Positions 41,177-49,552 of a DNA stretch of 64,000 nt are shown here, piece by piece. The notes under the pieces are model-generated. The model made no database searches and was not told the DNA's origin. It worked only from the letters and a program-made list of their open reading frames with translations. Positions within the stretch are counted from its first letter, which is position 1, and each line of letters opens with the position of its first letter. A program made the position numbers and the translations under genes. Source of the DNA: Spongiactinospora sp. TRM90649 (GTDB lineage: Bacteria; Actinomycetota; Actinomycetes; Streptosporangiales; Streptosporangiaceae); the NCBI RefSeq assembly GCF_029382225.1, contig NZ_JARLTC010000036.1:1-64000 (forward strand), in the 5' to 3' direction.

Positions 41177-42172
41177 TCACCAGAGCATGACCCCGCCGAC
41201 GCCGTCGCGCAGCGCGCGGCGGTAGGCCAGGTCGGCGGCGACCATGTCCTCCATGCCGATCCCCATCGCCTTGTAGACGGTGATCTCGGCGTCGTCGCGC
41301 CGACCGGCCGCCGGGTCGAGCGCCACCGCGCCCAGCGTGGCCGCCGTGGCCGGATCGGCGCCGGACAGCTCGGCGCAGCCGACCGGCGCGGGCCGGAAGG
41401 CGTCGGCGCACTCCACGAAGAGGCGGTGCCGTTCGGCCAGCTCGCGGGGCAGCTCGCCGTCCGGGGGGAAGTAGCCGACCGACGACACGTGCGTGCCCGG
41501 CCTGACCCAGTCCGGGTCGAGCACCGGCCTGGCCGAGTGCGTGGCCAGGCAGACGACGTCCGACTCGCGCACCGCGGCGGCGAGGTCGTCCGTGGCGTGG
41601 GCGAAGGACGTGCGGGCGGCCAGCCGTTCGGCCTCCTCCGGATAGAGGGAGCACACGTTGACCCGCTCGAAGTCGCGGACCAGCGGCAGCAGCCGCAGGT
41701 GCTCGCGGGCCTGCACGCCCGCGCCGACGATCGTGACGACCCGTGCGTCACGCCGGGCCAGCAGCCGCACGGACAGCACCGCCGAGGCGGCGGTGCGGAT
41801 GCCGGTGATGTAGGTGCCGTCCATGACGCAGGTCGCGGCCCCGGTGTCCGGATCGAAGAGGTTGATCATCGCCAGGTGGCCGGGCAGGCCGAGGCCGAGG
41901 TTGCCGTCGAAGACGTTCACGATCTTCACGCAGAGCTGCGCCCCCGGGCGCCAGGCGGGCATGGCGAGCGAGAAGCCCTTGCCGGGCACGACCACCTCGG
42001 GCCGGGACGGCGAGCGGACCTCGCCGAGTTCCAGCGCGCGGAAGCCGTCCCGCAGGCCGTCCAGCAGTTCCCGCAGGTCGAGGCACTGCTCCACCTGCGC
42101 CTCTGAGAGGGTGCGGACCTCCCGCTCACCCTTGACGATCTCGAACGCGGCCCTGCTCGCCGTACCGGCCAT
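41177..42172 (-). CDS. Ornithine cyclodeaminase / mu-crystallin family enzyme
   Basis: 331 residues from ATG 42170-42172, with GAGGAG upstream. The NAD(P)-binding motif is VVTIVGAGVQAREHLRLLPL near residue 145. The N-terminal substrate domain carries EQCLDLRELLDGLRDGFRAL, then PAWRPGAQLCVKIVNVFDGN with the conserved Lys. TGIRTAASAVLSVRLLARRD precedes the Rossmann domain, and KAMGIGMEDMVAADLAYRRA ends it. Members cyclise ornithine to proline or reduce cyclic imino acids. Substrate not determinable. Confidence 0.9.
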   Translation of the reverse strand: MAGTASRAAFEIVKGEREVRTLSEAQVEQCLDLRELLDGLRDGFRALELGEVRSPSRPEVVVPGKGFSLAMPAWRPGAQLCVKIVNVFDGNLGLGLPGHLAMINLFDPDTGAATCVMDGTYITGIRTAASAVLSVRLLARRDARVVTIVGAGVQAREHLRLLPLVRDFERVNVCSLYPEEAERLAARTSFAHATDDLAAAVRESDVVCLATHSARPVLDPDWVRPGTHVSSVGYFPPDGELPRELAERHRLFVECADAFRPAPVGCAELSGADPATAATLGAVALDPAAGRRDDAEITVYKAMGIGMEDMVAADLAYRRALRDGVGGVMLW

Positions 42173-42200
42173 GGCGTCTCCTCGTCGGCTCGCGCGTGTT

Positions 42201-42237
42201 CTGAACGCTGTGACGTCCCGAATGCTGTGACGCGTCC
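42201..42237. promoter_or_regulatory. Imperfect tandem repeat upstream of the cyclodeaminase-like gene
   Basis: CTGAACGCTGTGACGTCC (42201-42218) is followed by CGAATGCTGTGACGCGTCC (42219-42237), sharing GCTGTGACG. It lies 29 bp before the ATG, a good position for an activator or repressor. The co-transcribed LysR gene is the obvious candidate, but LysR sites are usually T-N11-A dyads. Confidence 0.35.
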
Positions 42238-42298
42238 GATTCTGCGCACGGCGGCGAGTTCCGCTCAACCGAAAAGTTCGGCCTTCGCCTGAGCGAGA

Positions 42299-43438
42299 CT
42301 AATCCGAGCGGGGTTGCGCGCCATGCTGCCCGTCGCCGTGGGTGTCGATCCTCGGCAGGGCGGACAGCGCGGTGGTGTAGTCGGTGCCCGTCGCCTGCAG
42401 GAGATCCACGATGACGGAGCGGAGCTGAGCAGTCAGCACGTACGCGGAGAAGTCCTCGCGGTCGGTGTGAACGCCGCGCACCCGGGCGGCGACCGAGATG
42501 ATCTCCGACCTCGCCCCGACCGGCTCGCGTCCCTCGGCCAGTTCCCTGCGGATGGCCCGGGTGGCGGCGGCCAGGTCGGCGAGCGCCCCCGGGAGCTCGG
42601 TGGGGATCGTGTGCTCGACGCGCAGCGCCGAGTTGGCGCGGCGCAGCAGCACGCGGGTGTTCCGGAGGGCGTGGTCGACGTGCGTGGCCGCCGTCTGATA
42701 GCGGGCCAGGTGCTCCCGGCGGTGCCGGTAGAGCGGGGAGATCCTGGTGATCTCCTTGCTGGTCTGCAGCGCCTCGTTGAAGTCGTCCACCGTGCTCTGG
42801 GTCCGGCGCGCCTCCCCCAGGGCCTCCGCCCCCAGCTCCATGTCATGCCTGGCCAGCGCGTCTGCGGTGGCCTCCAGCGCGTCGGCCAGCGCCTCGAAGA
42901 GCGGCCCGGCGCGCCGGTGCACGATGGTGAACGGACTCGCCGGGAACAGCGCCACGGCGACGACGCCGAGCACCCCGCCGAGCAGCGCGTCCACCATCCG
43001 GTCCAAGCCACCGCTGCCCGACGGAGGCAGCAGCGTGGCCACGAGCACCGCCGAGGTCCCCGCCTGCAGCACGATCGTGGTGCCGCTGTCCAGGAAGACG
43101 GCGACGGCCATGGCCAGCGCCACCACCAGGGCGAGCTGCCACCAGCCCGAGCCGATCCGCGCGATCAGCAGGTCGCCGACGCCCACGCCCACGCTGACCC
43201 CGACCACCATCTCGGCCAGCCGCCGCAGACGCCGCCCGACCGCGACGCCGATGCACAGGACCACCGCGATCGGCGCGAAGAACGGCCGGCTGTGCGCGAG
43301 GACGTCCTTGGCGATCACCCACGCGAGGCCGGCCGCGAGCGCGGTCTGCACGATCGTCGGAGCCACGATGGACAGGCGGCGCCTGCGTTCCCGCACGTCG
43401 GCGCGCACGGCGTCGCCACTCAGCCGCACCTCGCCCAC
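42299..43438 (-). CDS. FUSC-family (aromatic acid exporter-like) membrane protein
   Basis: 379 residues. Six hydrophobic segments lie in the first ~170 residues: IVQTALAAGLAWVIAKDVLA, RPFFAPIAVVLCIGVAVG, LAEMVVGVSVGVGVGDLLIA and so on, in the FUSC pattern (FFAPIAxVxxx.G). The C-terminal half is a soluble helical domain (ATHVDHALRNTRVLLRRANS). The family includes AaeB-type exporters of aromatic carboxylates; substrate unknown. Monocistronic, downstream of the ArsR gene. Confidence 0.85.
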   Translation of the reverse strand: MGEVRLSGDAVRADVRERRRRLSIVAPTIVQTALAAGLAWVIAKDVLAHSRPFFAPIAVVLCIGVAVGRRLRRLAEMVVGVSVGVGVGDLLIARIGSGWWQLALVVALAMAVAVFLDSGTTIVLQAGTSAVLVATLLPPSGSGGLDRMVDALLGGVLGVVAVALFPASPFTIVHRRAGPLFEALADALEATADALARHDMELGAEALGEARRTQSTVDDFNEALQTSKEITRISPLYRHRREHLARYQTAATHVDHALRNTRVLLRRANSALRVEHTIPTELPGALADLAAATRAIRRELAEGREPVGARSEIISVAARVRGVHTDREDFSAYVLTAQLRSVIVDLLQATGTDYTTALSALPRIDTHGDGQHGAQPRSD

Positions 43439-43498
43439 CTCCGCTCGCCCGTTGGTCCCCCGGGGTTCATACCCTCGCGAGCGGGCGGACTTCCGGCG

Positions 43499-43939
43499 TC
43501 AGGGGATGTCGAGGAACTCGACGAGCACCGGGGCGAGCGCCTCCGCGTCCACGTCGTGCGTCTGGCCCTCCAGCTCGCGATACTCCGCGCCGGGCACATC
43601 GGGTCGCGCCTCACCGCGCAGTGCGGCGAGGTGCTCGTCGAGGCGGTCGTGACGATCGACCCATACCTGCCGGTGGCGGGCGATCCAGCCCGCCGCGGCG
43701 TCGAGCCGCTCGGCGTCCAGCACGCACGGGCGCGACTGGGCGCTGCGGGTGCGTGAGATCAGCCGGGCGCGTTCGAGGACCCGCAGGTGCTTGGACACCG
43801 CCTGCTGGGTCATCTCGAACGGCTCCGCGAGCTGGTTCACCGTCGCCTCGCCCTCGGCGAGGCGCTCCAGGATCGCTCGCCTGGTGGGATCCGCGAGCGC
43901 CGCGAACACCAGGCTCAGTTCGTCGTCTACGACAGCCAC
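43499..43939 (-). CDS. ArsR-family transcriptional regulator with C-terminal extension
   Basis: 146 residues. The winged helix is FAALADPTRRAILERLAEGE then ATVNQLAEPFEMTQQAVSKH LRVL, typical of the ArsR subgroup that pairs with SRPBCC (AHSA1) proteins. No SRPBCC gene follows; instead the chain extends ~40 residues to EALAPVLVEFLDIP. No metal-binding Cys pairs are seen. A perfect 12-bp inverted repeat centred 31 bp upstream of the start suggests autoregulation. Confidence 0.9.
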   Translation of the reverse strand: MAVVDDELSLVFAALADPTRRAILERLAEGEATVNQLAEPFEMTQQAVSKHLRVLERARLISRTRSAQSRPCVLDAERLDAAAGWIARHRQVWVDRHDRLDEHLAALRGEARPDVPGAEYRELEGQTHDVDAEALAPVLVEFLDIP

Positions 43940-43954
43940 GGCACGACCCTACAC

Positions 43955-43986
43955 ACAACCATTGAGCTGCACAACTCAATGGTTGT
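43955..43986. promoter_or_regulatory. Perfect 12-bp inverted repeat, ArsR operator
   Basis: ACAACCATTGAG (43955-43966) and CTCAATGGTTGT (43975-43986) are exact complements around the 8-base spacer CTGCACAA. The dyad lies between the divergently placed start of arsR (43939) and the 3' end of the next gene (44003), so it can only serve arsR. Confidence 0.75.
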
Positions 43987-44002
43987 TTGCCGTGGTCGGA
44001 GA

Positions 44003-45037
44003 CTACTTCCGGAGGGTCGAGGAGACCACCTGCGGCTTGCCCGCGCCGAGGAAGAAGATGCCGGGGAATCCCTCGGTCTCGAACCCGGCGCTCGGGTTGC
44101 GGCGCAGCGTGGAGCGCTCGATCCGCAGCGTGCCGGTGCGGTCGTTGCTCACGAAGAACACCGCCCCGCCGCCCTCGCGGGCGCTGTTGCCCTCGACGCG
44201 CGACCGCACGATCTTCACGGTGAAGCGGTCGCCGTCGGTGTAGATCGCCCCGCCGCTGCCACCGCCCGGCGTGCCGCGCCGGGCCGGGTTCGCGCCGCGC
44301 CCGATCGCCTTGTTGTTGGTGAACACGCTGTCGACGATCGTCCAGGAGACGTGGATGCTGCTCAGCGCCCCGCCGTTCGAGCAGATGCCGCCGGTGAACG
44401 TGCTCTTGACCACGTTGATCGGCCCGTCCCGGTAAGGGTCGAGCACCCGGATCGCCGCGCCGCCGAGGTCCGGCCCCGTGGAGTCACAGCGGTTGCCGAC
44501 GAACCGGGCGTTCGTCACATCGAACCGGCCGCCCCTGACGAAGATCGCCCCTCCGCCGCCGCCGTCCTTCTGCTGCCCCGTCGCGTTGCCCCGGGCGAAG
44601 GTGATCCCGCGCACCGACAGGTACGGGGTGGACTGCGCGGTGCAGTTCGCGGCGGTCAGGGTCAGCGACCTGTCACAGGTGTTCATGTAGAGGATTCGCC
44701 GCACACCCTCACCGCTCAAGGTGACCTTGCCGCCGCCGTCGATCACCACCCGGGCACTGGTGTTGCGCACCTTTGCGGTGGCCTTCATCGCGATGGTCAC
44801 GGGCTTGGAACCGCACGAGAACTTGATGACCCCGCCCCGCGCCACGGCCGCGACCACGGCCTGCGACGTGCAGCTGGCGGGCGTCCCGTTCCCGACGACC
44901 CGCGTGGGCAGCACCGCCTGCTCGACGGCCTGCTCTCGGGAGGCACTCGCCGGTTGCGCCAGCGCGGGCCCAGACGCGGGCAATAACGCACCGATCACAA
45001 CAGTGGCGACAATAGGAGCGTTTCTTCCCAGACGCAT
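44003..45037 (-). CDS. Secreted right-handed beta-helix protein
   Basis: 344 residues from ATG 45035-45037. Signal peptide MRLGRNAPIVATVVIGALLP with cleavage near PALA-QPA. The body shows repeated strand-turn patterns with GGGGGAIFVRGGRFDVTNAR, GGICSNGGALSSIHVSWTIV, SGGAIYTDGDRFTVKIVRSR and EGGGAVFFVSNDRTGTLRIE, the G-G-A-[IV] ladders of right-handed parallel beta-helix (chlamydial-POMP-like) proteins. Six or more Cys probably pair. Secreted adhesin- or lyase-like; no catalytic residues assigned. Confidence 0.85.
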   Translation of the reverse strand: MRLGRNAPIVATVVIGALLPASGPALAQPASASREQAVEQAVLPTRVVGNGTPASCTSQAVVAAVARGGVIKFSCGSKPVTIAMKATAKVRNTSARVVIDGGGKVTLSGEGVRRILYMNTCDRSLTLTAANCTAQSTPYLSVRGITFARGNATGQQKDGGGGGAIFVRGGRFDVTNARFVGNRCDSTGPDLGGAAIRVLDPYRDGPINVVKSTFTGGICSNGGALSSIHVSWTIVDSVFTNNKAIGRGANPARRGTPGGGSGGAIYTDGDRFTVKIVRSRVEGNSAREGGGAVFFVSNDRTGTLRIERSTLRRNPSAGFETEGFPGIFFLGAGKPQVVSSTLRK

Positions 45038-45200
45038 GCCGCCGATCGTAGCCACGCCCCACTCCCGTGTCCCCGAAACCGAGGCGCGCCTTCCGGCACG
45101 CGGGTCCATGTCCACTCTCGGCCACACGTACGGTCCGACCCGCCGACAGAACGGTGCGCTCAGGCTGCGTCGATTCCGGCGCCTCGAAGCCTACGGACGG

Positions 45201-45782
45201 TCAGGCGCTCGGCCCCGCCGGGCCGGGGGACGGATCCCCCTTTTCAGCCTCCTCAGGCTTCTCTGCGACGCCGTCGAAGGGCACACCGCGCAGGCTGAGC
45301 AGCATCAGGACGGCGCAGCTCCCCACGAGCGCGATGTCGGCCACATTGCCGACGAACAGCCCGCCGTAGTCGATGAAGTCGACGACGTGCCCTTGGCCGA
45401 AGGACGGCGGCCGGAAGAGGCGGTCAAGCAAATGCGAGGTGGCCCCGCCCAGCAACGGCCCCAGCACGACGGCCCAGGCTCCCGAACGCACCCGCCGTCC
45501 GAAGTACAGTACGCCCACGACGGCGGCCCCGGCCGCCAGCGCGAACACCCACGTCATCCCCTCACCGATGGAGAACGCGGCCCCGGGGTTGAGCAACAGC
45601 CGGAACTTGATCAGCTCCGGGATCACCGCGATGGTCTCTCCGTTGGAGAGTGCCGACAGCGCCCAGTACTTGGAGGCCTGATCGACGAGCAACACTCCGG
45701 CGGCCAGCACCAGCATCCACCCGTACAGCCGCAACCCCGCCCGCGTCTCCCGCGCCCCTCGCTCGCCGGCCACCCGCCGCAC
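45201..45782 (-). CDS. lspA: Lipoprotein signal peptidase (SPase II)
   Basis: 193 residues from GTG 45780-45782, with GGCGGAG eight bases upstream. Four membrane helices. Catalytic aspartates are in GGATSHLLDRLFRPP and DYGGLFVGNVADIALVGS (NVADxx), and VVDFIDYGG lies between them, as in LspA. It cleaves prolipoproteins after lipidation, in the membrane. The C-terminal acidic/proline tail (VAEKPEEAEKGDPSPGPAGP) is extra. The usual neighbour rluD is absent, so this may be a second copy. Confidence 0.92.
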   Translation of the reverse strand: MRRVAGERGARETRAGLRLYGWMLVLAAGVLLVDQASKYWALSALSNGETIAVIPELIKFRLLLNPGAAFSIGEGMTWVFALAAGAAVVGVLYFGRRVRSGAWAVVLGPLLGGATSHLLDRLFRPPSFGQGHVVDFIDYGGLFVGNVADIALVGSCAVLMLLSLRGVPFDGVAEKPEEAEKGDPSPGPAGPSA

Positions 45783-45861
45783 CTCACAATCTCCGCCTTC
45801 TACCAGCGAATCTAACGAAAGGTACGCTCGCGCGAGCACCCGCACCGCGACCGGCACGCCT

Positions 45862-46440
45862 TCAGGCCGACACCATGGACTTCAGCATAGAGCGGATGGA
45901 GGCGGCTTCCAGCAGACATCGCTCCGGAACACAGGCACAGCGCACTACGAGCACCTGTCCACGTTTTGTCACGGTGAACAAGACGAAGTCGCCGGACGAG
46001 AAGCCCTGCATGTCGGTGGTGTATGAGACATATGAAGTACGCACCAGATAGCCGGGCATACCGGTACCCACTACCACTTTCTCGCTTTCCAGTAGGGCGT
46101 ATTCACTGGCAATGGACTCGAAATACTCCCCTGCCGCCTCTTCCAACGTTACCCCATAGGGGAACAGGAACACCCGATACTCGGCCCACCATCCGTACGG
46201 CCACGTTGGAGGCTCCACGGCCATTACCAATGGGTAACTCAAGTCAGGGCTAACTCGCATTTCCCAGCCCGCCGGGTATCCGACTCGAATCCCCCGCCCG
46301 ACGTAGTATTGTAACGGCCCGATCGTGTCGGCGACCGCGAGCAGACACACCATGACCGCCATCAAAACGGCCCGCCGGACCCGCCTCTTCTTCAGCATCG
46401 CGGCGCGCCTGGACGCCGAGCCGAGAGGTCGTACGCCCAT
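45862..46440 (-). CDS. Membrane-anchored hypothetical protein
   Basis: 192 residues from ATG 46438-46440, with GGAGAG upstream. Charged N-terminus (SRRAAMLKKRRVRR), one membrane segment (AVLMAVMVCLLAVADTI), then an extracytoplasmic domain beginning IRVGYPAGWEMRVSPDLSYP. The opening resembles PsbP-like or surface domains that start with a GYPxGW motif. One Cys pair (VVRCACVPERC). Codon usage is less GC-rich than neighbours. Function unknown. Confidence 0.7.
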   Translation of the reverse strand: MGVRPLGSASRRAAMLKKRRVRRAVLMAVMVCLLAVADTIGPLQYYVGRGIRVGYPAGWEMRVSPDLSYPLVMAVEPPTWPYGWWAEYRVFLFPYGVTLEEAAGEYFESIASEYALLESEKVVVGTGMPGYLVRTSYVSYTTDMQGFSSGDFVLFTVTKRGQVLVVRCACVPERCLLEAASIRSMLKSMVSA

Positions 46441-46788
46441 CGAACCCACTCTCCAATTCGCCTCCGAGACATGGCAAGCCCGAGAGTCGCAGGGCTGGCG
46501 ACGAGATGACGAATCCGCTCTCACTCGATCATCATCGCTATATCAGCCGAGATTCCGCTACCCACTTCGCCGCTTTTCCTGGAAATCCGCCGGCCATTCG
46601 CGAAATGAACATTCTGCTCACGGCGCTCCACTCTCGCGTAAACGGTGTTGCGGACGTGAAGACGATCAAGGTTGGCGCCCATTATGTTGGACGGGAACAC
46701 CATACCGAAGGGCCGAGACGCAGGCTGTGCGGCCTGGCCTGTTGGACCGATTCGGGCCGTGTTCCCGGAAGCCGGATTCCCTGGACCG
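46441..46788. other. AT-richer intergenic stretch
   Basis: Noticeably lower GC than the rest of the window. No supported gene: open frames on both strands lack family resemblance and good ribosome-binding sites. It probably belongs to the decayed segment that continues to 48.2 kb. Confidence 0.45.
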
Positions 46789-46925
46789 TCAGATCAGTCC
46801 GTCGAACCGGCCGCTCCTGATGCCGACGAGGAAGTCCTTCCACTCGCCCTCAGCGAAGGCGAGCACCGGACCATCAGGGTCTTGCCGTCACGGACGGCGA
46901 TCACACTGGGGAGATCGCCGCCTTT
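46789..46925 (-). pseudogene. DUF397 protein, frameshifted fragment
   Basis: The frame SVIAVRDGK is followed, after a missing base, by PDGPVLAFAEGEWKDFLVGI RSGRFDGLI and TGA 46789-46791. Together these give the DUF397 signature (VAVRDSKDPDGPVLxFxxxEWxxFLxGxRxGxFD). AAG-ACC in place of AAG-GAC pinpoints a one-base deletion. The N-terminal WRKSSxS part is not recognisable. DUF397 genes normally sit beside an XRE regulator; none is here. Confidence 0.6.
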
Positions 46926-47080
46926 CGGAGATCTTCCAAGGTCCTCTGACTGCTGTTGCTCCGCCGCCTCCTCCCACCTCCACGACGGGCACCTGGCCGC
47001 GTGGGCGCGTGCGCGGCCTGATGGTCCGAATAGCACTGTCCGAGTTGAGCGAGGGTTGTGGGCTATGAGCTCGGGCGACG

Positions 47081-47347
47081 TCACCGGCCGCGCGGGGTTC
47101 GGCCCAGGCCTTTCAGTTTGGAGGCGGTCGACGGAAGGTCGGGAATGGGCTGACCGGCCTTGAGGCAGTCCTTGTCCGGCCAGGAGGAGGGGTCCCACAG
47201 CTTCGAGCGGACGAAGGCCCGGCTGCAGTGCTCGATGAACCGGCGTGACTCGGCGTCGATCCGGTCGGTGGCCTTATCCCAGACGGATTGTGCGGGCGAG
47301 AAATGATCTCGTGAAAGTTCGGCTTCGCTTTGGATCACTTTCATCAC
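47081..47347 (-). pseudogene. PPOX (MSMEG_1061-type) flavoprotein reduced to its ends
   Basis: 88 residues in one open frame. The start (SVWDKATDRIDAESRRFIEH) matches the N-terminus of MSMEG_1061-type FMN-binding PPOX proteins. It runs straight into CSRAFVRSKLWDPSSWPDKD and SLPS-like DLPSTASK, their C-terminus. The ~110-residue split barrel between them is missing, although the frame is kept. The frame could still be translated (GAGG lies before the ATG), but a flavin could not bind. Confidence 0.55.
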
Positions 47348-48498
47348 GGCCTCGCGTCATCTCGCGTACGCCGATGTCCACGGCGCGCTTTACAGGTGGT
47401 TCGGTGAAGTGCCGCTGATGTGTCAGGAGGGCGGTACTGCCGGGACGACTGTGCGGCACTTTCCGCAGAGTACGTAATCAGTAACCGCCCGGTACGCACT
47501 AGGGTCCAGAACGGTCCACTCCAGAGTCTCGCCGACCGATGGCGTCCAAAAGCTAGGCCTGTATCCATTTCTGAAGAGCCGAGGGGAGGGATCGCCGCGC
47601 AGGTCAAGGCACTGAACTCCGGCCGCTGACCGACGAAGATCCGCCGCTCCTCGGACATTACGGCCATGGCTGTGACGGCTACCGCCATTTATCACGCCGA
47701 CGGGCCGCCTGTTTCACGCCACATTGGCCGACTTTTCCGGTAAACCATGAATCCGAAACCACGTGGATTGCTTCATGTTTTCGCCCCTTCAGATGGTAAT
47801 CGGGGAGCAGGTGGCACCGGCGTCGGGCGAGGCCCGACACGAATAGGGGCCGTCCGAGCGAAGCGAGGGCCATTTGTCCGCCGCAGGCGGAGCCGGTCCT
47901 CGCCCGCCGCACGCTGCCGCAGAGCGGCCTGAAAAGATCGACGCGTGCTCGGGAGGGCCGCCTCGGACGCGGTGCCCCCTTCGGCCACCCCCGCCACCAG
48001 GCAGGTTCTGGCAGGAGGACCGCCACGCCCCTGTCACGGGGTGGGGCTTCAGGTGGCGACGGCCCGCCGCAGTGCCATGGCAATGCCACGGCAAATGGTC
48101 TCTCGGCGTATGAGCGAGTTTGATTCGGGTCGAACCCATGACCCCGATAGGGTGCACGCCGTAAACGGGTAGAACTCCTTCACTTCGGCCAAGTCCTCGA
48201 AGATTCCCGGCCAACAGGCCAAATCGTGCTCATATCAAAGTCAACCGTCTGGACGCGCCGCTAAATCGAATCGGACGATGGTAGAACGCGTTGCCCAACT
48301 GGCATGCACTGTCAGGGACATGGCCTGCGGGCGGCGGCGGAAAGCAGGGTCCACAGCCAGAGGCCCCTCATTCGGGGGTCCGGTTCGGAAGTAGGAACTC
48401 CCCAGGTTCGTCTTCATGAGGATCGGCTCCACCAAGCCGTCCAGGGTACCGTCCGCGCCAGTCAAGGAACGGACGCCTTCATGAGGAAGGAGACGAAG
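47348..48498. other. 1.15-kb decayed region
   Basis: No intact gene. A minus-strand frame ending at 47423 has a protein-like tail (SVGETLEWTVLDPSAYRAVT then DYVLCGKCRTVVPAVPPS) but its upstream part is out of frame, so it may be another relic. 47849-47895 carries a partial copy of the dispersed repeat. The rest is GC-rich and featureless. Confidence 0.5.
47849..47895 (+). repeat. Dispersed repeat, partial copy C
   Basis: GCCGTCCGAGCG then AAGCGAGGGCCATT, followed by CCGCCGCAGGCGGAGC, parallels the left end of copies A and B (GGCCGAGCG, GGAGCGAGG, CCATT in A, CCGGAGGCGG). Only the first ~50 bp are shared. Confidence 0.4.
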
Positions 48499-48828
48499 AT
48501 GCACGGAAAACGCCTGCTCTTCGCCAGTCCACTGATCGCCGCTCTCGCGTTCGGGTCGATCGGGACCTCGCAGGCCTCGGTCTTTCCGACAGCGTCCGTG
48601 AGCGCCGACGACAGTCGGGTCACGGCGACCTCGAGCGTGGTGCCGCCCATTTGCAAGTTCCCCGAAAAGAAGCAGAGGAAGATCTGCGCGGAGGGCTACG
48701 CCGACGGATTCGCGGAAGGAAGGAAGTGCGGCCAGCCGCGCCGGCAAGGGCGAATCTCCGACGACGAAGCATATGACATCGGCTTCAACGCAGGGTTCAA
48801 CGCGGGCCAGAGAAAGTGCAGGCAGTAG
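48499..48828 (+). CDS. Small secreted protein with Cys-framed G-[FY]-x-x repeats (paralogue)
   Basis: 109 residues from ATG 48499 with AAGGAGA upstream; the ATG at 48481 is an alternative. Signal peptide MHGKRLLFASPLIAALAFGS with cleavage near SQA-SV. The mature part ends with block 1, C-AE-GYAD-GFAE-GRK-C, and block 2, GFNA-GFNA-GQRK-C. The G-[FY]-x-x spacing and closing Cys match the protein at 878-1171, though overall sequence identity is low. Function unknown; probably a secreted, disulfide-stabilised repeat protein. Confidence 0.78.
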   Translation: MHGKRLLFASPLIAALAFGSIGTSQASVFPTASVSADDSRVTATSSVVPPICKFPEKKQRKICAEGYADGFAEGRKCGQPRRQGRISDDEAYDIGFNAGFNAGQRKCRQ

Positions 48829-49086
48829 GACGACGCGAGAACGGGCCTGCTCGGGTACTACCACCGAGCAGGCTCGGCCGTTCCTCCAGCTTGTGAGCCC
48901 ACCACGCCGATGAACTCGTATGGCCGGAATTGCGGTAAGGCTGGATGTCTTCGTTCGCTGAGAGTGGGCGATCGGCGAGCCGGTGGCGCGGCGGGGTGGG
49001 CTGAGGTTCTGGGGTGGAGGGGAAGTCGATGTGGGGGAAAAGTGTGATCTCGGGGCGGGGGCGGGGATCGGTGTTACCTTCGATGG

Positions 49087-49533
49087 GTGCGTGCTGCTGA
49101 TCTGGTGGAGCCGTTTCCCACGGTGGAGATCGATTCGAACGCGATGGACGCGGCACGGTTGATGGCCGAGCAGCGCCTCGTCGGGGTGATCGTGATGGGG
49201 ACGGACGGCCGTCCCCACTCCGTGCTTCCCGGCTCGCAGTTGCTCCGGATGGTCGTTCCGGAGTACATCCAGGCCGATCCGGCGCTGGCCAGAGTGGTGG
49301 ACGAGGGGCACGCCGATCTGATGTGCGCCGGGCTCGCCGATCGGCGGGTACGTGATGTGCTGCCGCACGACAAGGTACGGCCGGCGATCGTCGATCCCGA
49401 CGCCACCGCCATGGAGATCGCCGCGCTGATGGCCCAGACGCACACCCCACTGGTGGCGGTACTCGACGGCGACACCTACATCGGCGCGATCACGGCGTCG
49501 GGCCTGTTCAGGCGGCTGCTCGCGGTGACCTGA
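49087..49533 (+). CDS. CBS-domain pair protein
   Basis: 148 residues from GTG 49087. Two CBS motifs: FPTVEIDSNAMDAARLMAEQ with LVGVIVMGTDGRPHSVLPGS, and AIVDPDATAMEIAALMAQTH with TPLVAVLDGDTYIGAITASG. Such stand-alone pairs bind adenine nucleotides and modulate partners. There is no ribosome-binding site, and a TTACCTT ends just before the start, so a leaderless mRNA is possible. Convergent with the dynamin-like gene. Confidence 0.88.
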   Translation: MRAADLVEPFPTVEIDSNAMDAARLMAEQRLVGVIVMGTDGRPHSVLPGSQLLRMVVPEYIQADPALARVVDEGHADLMCAGLADRRVRDVLPHDKVRPAIVDPDATAMEIAALMAQTHTPLVAVLDGDTYIGAITASGLFRRLLAVT

Positions 49534-49552
49534 CCCCGAAAAGGGAAGGGGC

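Noticed and set aside
46506..46820. 104-codon plus-strand frame in the AT-richer stretch
   Set aside because: Composition changes along the frame, it overlaps the DUF397 relic antisense, and no homology is recognisable.
48115..48170. tRNA-like TTCGAACC-type segment (GGGTCGAACCC)
   Set aside because: No acceptor or anticodon stem could be folded around it.
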